This document shows, in pieces, positions 57,017-64,000 of a stretch of 64,000 nt of DNA. Positions within the stretch are counted from its first letter, which is position 1; the number at the start of each line of letters is the position of its first letter. The notes below the pieces were generated by a model. That model searched no databases and had not been told where the DNA came from. It was given only the letters and a program-made list of their open reading frames with translations. The stretch is from Heliocybe sulcata (Eukaryota; Basidiomycota; Agaricomycetes; Gloeophyllales; Gloeophyllaceae): the NCBI GenBank assembly GCA_004369045.1, contig ML213528.1, positions 169,662 through 233,661 on the forward strand. Direction: 5' to 3'. Both the position numbers and the translations under genes were made by a program.

Positions 57017-60000
57017 TCAAATAAATTCCTTCTTCCTCCAATACGCGACCCATCTTTCAGCATCCGCAGCAGAAAGCTGACGAACTCGTCTGATCGACTC
57101 ACTCCTGCTCCGCGCTTCCTCAGTGGCGAAACGCACTAGACCACCTGCCTGGACATCACCCGAATCTGCACCAGAAGCAGCCATCGTATGAGCCTCCGCG
57201 AAGCGCCTGAAGAAATCTAGCAATCTAATCGCGGGCTGAAACACACGGTGACAGCTCAGCATCCGATGTCCACTATGCGTATCCGATGTGCACTTACGAT
57301 TTTTTCGTAATCCTCTTTCGAGGCTTGCAGAGCCGCCTTCTCTAGTTTGTCCACCCAATCTGGGAATGGTACTAGCGGCAGAGACCGAGACCCCAGTGCG
57401 GCGGCGATGTCGCTCATAACCGCAGACCAGCCGACAGGCTCCGGGTGGACGACGTTCAGCGCCAGAGGGACCCTCTGAGAGGCAAATACGAGATCGGAAA
57501 CGACGAACGCGACGGTGTGCATCGGGATCCATGACACGACCTGGCATCCTACGATTAGCCAGAGCTGCAGCATGCTGGAAGAGTCACCTACACCCTGTGT
57601 ATCCGGTAACGACCCGAGAGCCACGCTCGACTTTACTAGGATCGGGACCCAGTCAGTCGTAGCCCACGCGCCCCGGGGCACACCGCCGCAGATCTGGCCG
57701 ATACGCAGCGTGGTGCTGTTCAGGCCGTGCGCAGATGCCTTTGCCAGGACCTGAGACGCGCTCAGCCGCCGCTGTCAAATCGCATGACAGGCACATGCTC
57801 ACCTGCTCCACCACGTACTTGCCCTCGCCGTACCCCGCGCCCACAGCACCGTCCGGCTCGGGCACGACTTTCTCGGGATACGGTCCCTTCGCCGCATCCC
57901 AAGATTGCCCGACAGATATGGATGACGTGAAGATGAACTTCAAACTCGACCCCGCCTTCGACGTCAACGCAAAGTCGACAAGACCCCGCGTCGCCTTGAT
58001 GTTCGACTCGAAAGACGACAGCGAGAGGTTAAAGTCCAGCCGCCAAGCAGTGTGGATGACGTGCGTGACCGTAGAACGCAACTGCCAAATCATTCAACAC
58101 ACACTCCTTGCATTATCAGACAGCACTCACCTCCTCATGCAACTCCCCACTGAGACCCAGCTTCTCCTGCGTAGCATCTCCTTCCAGAAGCACCAGTTTC
58201 GGCGAGTTCAACAGGAGCAGCGCAAAGTCCTTATCCGAGAAAGCCGCCTTCTGCCTCTCATACAACGTCCCCTCGCTCGACTTGCGATTGAACGCGTAGA
58301 CCTTCGCCACTCTCTCGTCGCCCAGCAAGTTCCACAGAATATATGACCCAAGACTCCCGGTGGCCCCCGTGAGGAGCACCACAGCGGGCCCCTGTGCCCC
58401 CGTCCCCGACGCCGTCGGGAAATCCTTGGAATACTTGTCAACCATAGCCAGAATCGCCTTCCCCGGCGCCTTGTCGTGCAGCCCACTAGAAGTAGCAGGC
58501 GCCACGAGCGCGGCAACAGCCGCCGCCAGCTGGTGGACCGTCGGGTTGCTGTACACGATGTTCTGCGTGAGCCCCGCCAAGGCCTGCTTAGCACCGAGGC
58601 GCAGCGCGCCGATGATGCGGTTGCGCAGGAACGTCGCGCTCAAGCTGTTTATTAGAACGTCAGTAAGGTGTATCAGCGTCTAGCGGCGGACTACCTCCTA
58701 CCTGTCGAAGCCTTGCTCGAAGAGATCGGCATCTGGGTCAACCTTCCTTCCGTTATTAATGTGCTCCGCGTTTGCAAGCAGCCAGGGCGTCAAGTCGCCA
58801 GTGGTCCAGCTCAGAGGTGGGTCTACGTTCTCCGACTTGAAACTGGACTCTACAGCTTCATACCTACGAGCATCAATGCATCTGTCAAACGACCTTAATC
58901 CAAAGTGCAGAATCGGAACTCACAAAGCCTCTATCTCCTTCTCGTACAGCGCCACCGTCGGCTTCCGCTGAACCGTCCCCTTCGCAGCACGCGGGAGCGG
59001 CCTCTCGGGGTCGCTAACCAAAATCATCTCCTTGAACAGCCTACTAAACGCCGGCGCATCCCTATTCGATTCCTCCACAATCGGCCTATATACCCACCAA
59101 CCTCACATCAATTCTCCACTCTACTCCAACGCAGAAAAATCAACGCACCAGATCTGATTCCTAAACTCAGCCAGCGCCTCCTTGTCCTTGGGGTCGACAG
59201 CAAACTCCGGCGTCGGCTCGACGATGATGCCCACTTGGTTGCGTCCCCGCCCGAACATGAGCGTGCCCTGCACCATCGGGCTGTGCAAGATATGCCCCTC
59301 CATAGGAGCGGGGACGGTCTTCTCCCCAGAGGCGAGGACGAGCACGTCGTCTGTCCGGCCGACACTGCACAGCGTCAGAATGCCCTGTCCTGCGGTACGG
59401 CGAGTGCGGTGCTCACATTCTCCATAGCCCCTCCGCCGTCGGGTGTTTCTCCCACAAATCAGAGGTGGCGTACCCTCTCACGTCGTCCAGGTTCTCCACT
59501 GACAGCTGATGGTTCTCGTTCGTCTGTTGCATATATAAATGCATATCAGTCAGAATAAGAGGGAACAGAGTGCACGAACAAGCATATGGAGCTCGTACGT
59601 CCCATCGCCCTGGTCGACCCAGCGCCCCTTCAACCGGTCGCTCAGGCGCATCCAGGCCCAATCCTTGGGGTTCTTTTTGATATGCGGCGCCTTGTTGTCC
59701 GGGTGGATATCAAAGATATGAGAAGGCGCGCCGAACTCGGTCCCTCCGTACCCAGCATTAACCTTGACGCTCTTGGAGACGTAAATATCGCCCGCCTTCG
59801 CCGACAGCGGCCCCCCTGCGAAGCCCTACCGCCTCCTTTAGCTGCAGTGCATGTCTTTGCAAAATCGATACTGACCACCACCTCCATCGTCCGCAGGTAC
59901 TCCACCCACTCTGGGTTCTGCGCCCAGATTTCGAGGAACGCGGGGACGACGATCGTGGCCGTCGCGCGCCCCTTCTGGCAGTGCTCGATGGTGTTCTGTG

Positions 60001-60920
60001 GGTTCGGCGTGATGGGCGGCGCGGGGGCCTTGGGGGGGAAGAGGACGGACGGGTTGGCGGCGACGAGCGGGGCGTAGAGTTGCATGTAGATGCCGAGGGT
60101 GTGGAAGGACGGGAGCATCATCACGCCCCATGCGAGGGGGTGCGGGTGGTAGCGCGCTTCCGTCACGGTGGCTGATAGAGATGTGAGTTTCGCAGGGGAG
60201 GAGACGACTTGGGACGTACGGAAGGAGCACCAGTGCAGGACGTTCTTGTGTGTCTGCGGGATGGGCTTTGGGAAACCGGTCGACCCAGAGGAGTGCAGGT
60301 ACAGGCAGAGGTCGTCCATACCGGGCTCGTGTGCTAACGCAGGGTACGGCTGGAACGGGTCGCTGCTGGCCTCTTTCCCCAATTTTGGGAAAGCTTGGGA
60401 CAGGGTGGGTATCTCCTCGACGTGCAAGTCGTGGCCGTTCGCAGCAAACTCGGCTTTGCAGCTGTCGACGAGGGGTTGCAGGAAGGCGGAGGTGGTGAGG
60501 AGACGGTGGCAGGAGGTCTTTGAGAGCATGTTGGAGATTGCAGCTGGCGAGTTGCGGGGTGAGATGGGGAATGGCTGGGAACGGTTAGTGGTTTGATAAG
60601 GAGGTGTTCAGAGGTACGTGACGTACCACCAGGCCTGCGCGGACCATGGCTACCATGAGCGGGAGGTAGAGGAGGGTATCGCAATGTGCGATGAGTGCCA
60701 CCACTTCTCTGTCCTTGCCCGTGCCCTCGGGGCGGATTGCACGAGCGATCCGATGCGTAGCCCGCGCGAACTCTGCGAATGAGATGTTGACCACCTCGCT
60801 GCCGTCGTCCGCCGCATAGCGGAGGATAGGCAAGTCGGGGTTGTGTGCATGGTGAAAGTCGACAAAGCCGGGCAGGACGTGGAGGGAGCCGTCGAGAGGG
60901 GGGACGGCGCCGGGGGACAT
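57017..60920 (-). CDS. Stand-alone adenylate-forming reductase (A-T-R, NRPS-like)
   Basis: ATG complementary to 60918-60920. The adenylation domain has CLYLHSSGSTGFPKPIPQTHKN (A3), ATIVVPAFLEI, NAGYGGTEFGAPSH (A5), VGRTDDVLVLASGEKTVPAPME (A8) and a Lys-containing end RAAKGTVQRKPTV. The thiolation domain reads DADLFEQGFDSLSATFLRNRI, whose Ser carries phosphopantetheine. The reductase domain has VVLLTGATGSLGSYIL (NADPH), VTHVIHTAWRLDFNLSLSSFE, FTSSISVGQSW, YGEGKYVVEQ (Tyr-x3-Lys) and LRIGQICGGVPRGAW. No condensation domain is present. Such basidiomycete enzymes activate a carboxylic or amino acid and release it as an aldehyde. The SGSTGFPK core is normal; substrate pocket residues cannot be assigned by eye. 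No other clear biosynthetic gene flanks it. Confidence 0.9.
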
Positions 60921-61870
60921 GCTAGTCGACGGTCAGGCTGCGATATCGGTGGTCTGATTGATGCTTTCTGTTAACGCCGGACCTAAATATGTTTGACCAG
61001 GGTGCCCACAGAGTTCTTGCCTGATGCATCCCGAGCACGTCTGATACGGAAGGGGATGATGATGCATGAAGACATTGCTAATGATCTGAAGTGATCTCGC
61101 CGACCCTCATGAGAACCACTCGTTAATATGCTCGGCAGATACCCGTAAGCCCGATAGGCGCCATCAGGCCGGCCTCATTTAAGAAGCAGTGCGGTGTCGA
61201 GTCTAAGAAAGGTGCGTACGAATCCCCTCTGATACTGGGCAGGCAAAATGCAGCCCGACTGCTTTAACAAACTGACTGGCTGGTTCAATTCCGCGAGTGC
61301 GCGGCTGAATTTAGCGATCCAGAAAGTATTATTGACACCGGGGATATGTGGTATGAAACGGATGCATATCTAGAGTCCTAGTTCCGGGGCCGGGATTCCG
61401 CCTGCCACAAACTCAACGTTCAACTCTCACAAATACCATGTTCAGAGCTGGCTCGCATATCCTGTGTCGAAACCGAAAACATGCTCCATCGTCCGCTGAC
61501 TGAACTTGTTAACGTAGCAGCCGCCCACACCGACGTCGGGTCGCGGCTAGCACTTCTTATGATCATCATTCCACCCAAAACATGGATCGGAACGCTAATC
61601 TACCAAGACGAACCGTGCCCCAAGCAGATATTATTTCGAAGCGCCACCAAGTCTTAGTACGATTGCGCATCACGACTTCTCTCGTCTATCACGGTGCGGA
61701 GCCCTTCGTGATGACGCCCGATTATTTCGCAGTCACGGCCTTAGTCGCTTGTGGGCCCCAGACATGTCCCATAAAGAGGAACGCAGTCCCAACCACCGGA
61801 GCTCTCATCGTCCTTGGACGACCGACCGCTCTTTCACCTTTGTTCCTGTTCCTCTTACTGCCTTTCCACG
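60921..61870. other. Divergent region between the reductase and DUF6534 genes
   Basis: At 950 bp this is the longest gene-free stretch apart from the transposon region. No frame, RNA or repeat is supported. Its length would leave room for more complex control of one or both genes. Confidence 0.45.
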
Positions 61871-63406
61871 ATGGCTGTCGTCGACGAGATCCTGGGCAGC
61901 GTCCTCGTCGGTATTTTTATCGCAGCAATGTGAGTGGCACTCTGCCTTTATCCGCCCGAGCATCTTTTGACGTTCATCCCTAGCTTGTACGGAATTACCA
62001 CCACACAGGCATTTATGTATTATCAGAATTATCCTAATGACCAGAAAATGCTGAAGAGCATGGTAAGCTCAGAGTCTTGTCTGCAAGCGCCTTGCTGATT
62101 CTGACATTAGGTCGGAATGATATGGTATGAACATAGTAGACCTCACTCGCTTCTCGGACTTGACCTTCTTCTTAGGTTCATGGAAACCCTTCATACGGGA
62201 TTCTGCATCGACTTTGTCTACAAGTACGTGATCACCGAGTTTGGCAACGCAAAATACATGAACCATATCTACTGGTGCGTCCGACGTCTCTCCTCCTCGA
62301 GTACCCAGGGTAACACAAGCCTTCATTCCAGGAGCGGCGGGGTGCGCGCACTTGTATCTAATCAGCAGAGTTCCGTGGCTTACGATCTTATTCATCGATG
62401 CAGATCACAGTCTTGCTTGGGGTACGTCTTCCTGCTTCCATCCATGTCCTCTAGACAATCTAACCCGACCTAGGTGCTCATCACCGCAATGGTCCACGGC
62501 TACTACGTCCGCCGCGTATGGATTCGTGAGCCTCGACCACCCCCTGCCTTCTCGACGACATCTCATCATACCTGCAGTCAGCGATAGGAACATCTTCCTC
62601 ACTCTCCTCGTCGGCTTCCTCGCGACACTGCGCTTCGGTCAGTCACCTCCCCCGCTTTCCGCGCCAAACTAACCGATGCCTTATTGTTACAGGGTTCGGA
62701 ATCGGTAAGTCTCCAACCGCTCTCACAGCGTACCGCACGCCTGATATCCGGCCGCGCACCCAGCCACGACGGTGCTCAGGTACGTCAACAAGTTCCGCAC
62801 CTGAAATGAAGCAAATGCTAACCCCCATGCCCAGCTACACCCTGAGCGAATGGAGCGTCTTCCGCGCGAAAAAGGTCCCCCTGATGACCCTCGCCGGCGG
62901 CCTCTCCTCCGCCGCCGCAGTCGACCTCATCGTCGCCGCCGCCCTCAGCTACTTCCTCGAAAAGAACCGCACCGGCTTCCAGCGCTCCGACACGCGCATC
63001 AACCTTCTTATGGCCTACATCATCAACACCGGCGCCCTCACCACCATCTTCTCCCTCATCATCGTTATCGCCGTGCGCGCCCTCCCATCCTTATCCCCGG
63101 CTGATATTTATAACTGATGTGTAAATGCAGTTCGCGGCGATGCCGGGGTCGCTCGTGTTCCTCGCGTTCGTCGAGATTCAGAGCAAGCTGTACGCCAACT
63201 CGTTCCTCGCCTCGCTCAACGCGAGGAAGCAGCTCATGAAGTCCGGCCAACGCGCGACGGCCTACACGTCCTACGAGCTCAGCCACGGCCGCACGGGCGC
63301 GACGCCCATCATCGAGGTCTTCCACGAGACGACGCGCACTGTCGACGGACCTCCCACGCCGACGAAGAGTGTGATGAGCATGGGCAAGGAATCGTATGCC
63401 GTATAA
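61871..63406 (+). CDS. DUF6534 seven-helix membrane protein
   Basis: ATG 61871 (MAVVDEILGSVLVGIFIAA). Many short exons follow: LYGITTTQAFMYYQNYPNDQKMLKSM, ETLHTGFCIDFVYKYVITEFGN, then VLITAMVHGYYVRRVW, SDRNIFLTLLVGFLATLRFGFGIATT. The C-terminal DUF6534 block is VPLMTLAGGLSSAAAVDLIVAAALSYFLEKNRTGFQRSDTRINLLMAYIINTGALTTIFSLIIVIA, with AMPGSLVFLAFVEIQSKLYANSFLASLNARKQL. The INTGALT and KLYxNSxLASLNxR motifs are diagnostic. The cytosolic tail is polar and ends KESYAV. Agaricomycetes carry large lineage-specific families of these GPCR-like proteins; no ligand or function is established to my knowledge. Confidence 0.9.
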
Positions 63407-64000
63407 TCGAGACTAGTTCGTCATTGCATTTTCTTGCCTTTCCCCCGCTGTGTAAGTTATTTGTTGTATTGCCGTTTTTGTAGATACCCTTGTCGAGTTG
63501 CTGGAGACCAAGTCTATACTGTGGATAATTCTGTAATGCACCTTCGTTCGTTTACTGTAATACAATACAATACAATACAATACATAGGAAGTATACCCTC
63601 CGATACTGGTCTACTCTGGATACAACAGACGATCTTTCCAGCTGAGCTCAAGTGCGCGTTTCATGAGGACTTGGTGAGTGTTCGAATCTCCCGGAGGCTC
63701 TAAACAAACTCGGAGTCGGATCCATCATTCTTCTAGAGTGTCACTCCCGCGTCGTCATATCAAGAAGCTTCCATTCTTTGATTTACGTGCGGGAGGAGGA
63801 GATGCAACCTCAATCGCGCAAGTCTCAAGAGTTATCGGACTCGGTTCACTACAGTCCTTACCCGTGATTAATTGATTCTTGACACTCGGCGGTAGGATCT
63901 GGGTTCCCATGAAGTATGCATAGGCCGCGCACTAGCATGATCGTAAATCGGGGTTTTGATGATCCGTCCTGATCGTCTTCCAAATCTATGGACCGCTTCA
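63407..64000. other. Terminal intergenic stretch
   Basis: About 590 bp run to the window edge, with a pentanucleotide microsatellite and no supported gene. Confidence 0.5.
63559..63586. repeat. (AATAC)n microsatellite
   Basis: Five perfect tandem copies of AATAC plus a partial sixth lie in the 3' flank of the DUF6534 gene. Confidence 0.9.

Noticed and set aside
63640-63700. tRNA-like piece with a GTTCGAATC T-loop and a GAGCTCA stretch
   Set aside because: T and anticodon stems do not pair and no 5' acceptor strand is found; the GAGCTC palindrome mimics an A box. At best a degraded fragment.

Overview
The window reads as nuclear DNA of a filamentous basidiomycete, most likely an Agaricomycete. 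Nearly every gene is cut by several short GT-AG introns of about 50-70 nt. The genes are densely packed on both strands, often divergent or convergent across 130-700 bp. Several families typical of mushroom-forming fungi are present: a DUF6534 seven-helix membrane protein, a CE16-type secreted acetylesterase and a stand-alone adenylation-thiolation-reductase enzyme. All calls come from reading the sequence and from remembered family motifs; no search was run.

Layout. 0-2.2 kb: a small ABM-like protein and a CE16 esterase (both -). 2.5-10.2 kb: AP-2 mu adaptin, a SAPS-domain phosphatase regulator and a Gfo/Idh/MocA oxidoreductase (all +). 10.6-12.9 kb: acetolactate synthase (-). 13.57-15.41 kb: a Tc1/mariner-like non-autonomous element with TA target duplication, invaded by a hAT-like MITE with an 8-bp target duplication. 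16.1-18.5 kb: a Trf4-type poly(A) polymerase (-). 19.2-21.6 kb: an Asi1/Asi3-like membrane RING ligase (+). 21.9 kb: an intron-bearing tRNA-Ala (-). 22.1-25.8 kb: VPS11 (-). 26.2-33.8 kb: ATP18, COX16, adenylosuccinate synthase, an unknown basic protein, the decapping regulator SCD6 and COA1. 34-38.8 kb: an HSF-type transcription factor and the ribosome-collision ligase HEL2. 39.3-53.4 kb: a coiled-coil protein, mitochondrial ribosomal mL54, a zinc-less alcohol dehydrogenase/quinone reductase relative, a TFIIIC WD40 subunit, a Ubp3/USP10 deubiquitinase and fibrillarin. 53.8-63.4 kb: PMT2, the adenylate-forming reductase and the DUF6534 protein.

Most genes are unrelated housekeeping genes. Two loose themes appear. 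One is small inner-membrane or assembly factors of the respiratory chain (ATP18, COX16, COA1) with mL54. The other is RNA biology (Trf4-type polymerase, SCD6, HEL2, TFIIIC subunit, fibrillarin, tRNA, snoRNAs).

The most interesting signals lie outside the plain gene list. Two successive SCD6 introns each carry a box C/D snoRNA-like sequence with the same 18S rRNA guide. The 3' half of the HSF gene and its 3' flank are almost free of CpG over about 1.33 kb while the frame stays open. There is also a nested pair of DNA transposon relics, at least one well-supported GC-AG intron, and a long ATG-less open frame running into the N-terminus of the Trf4-like gene.
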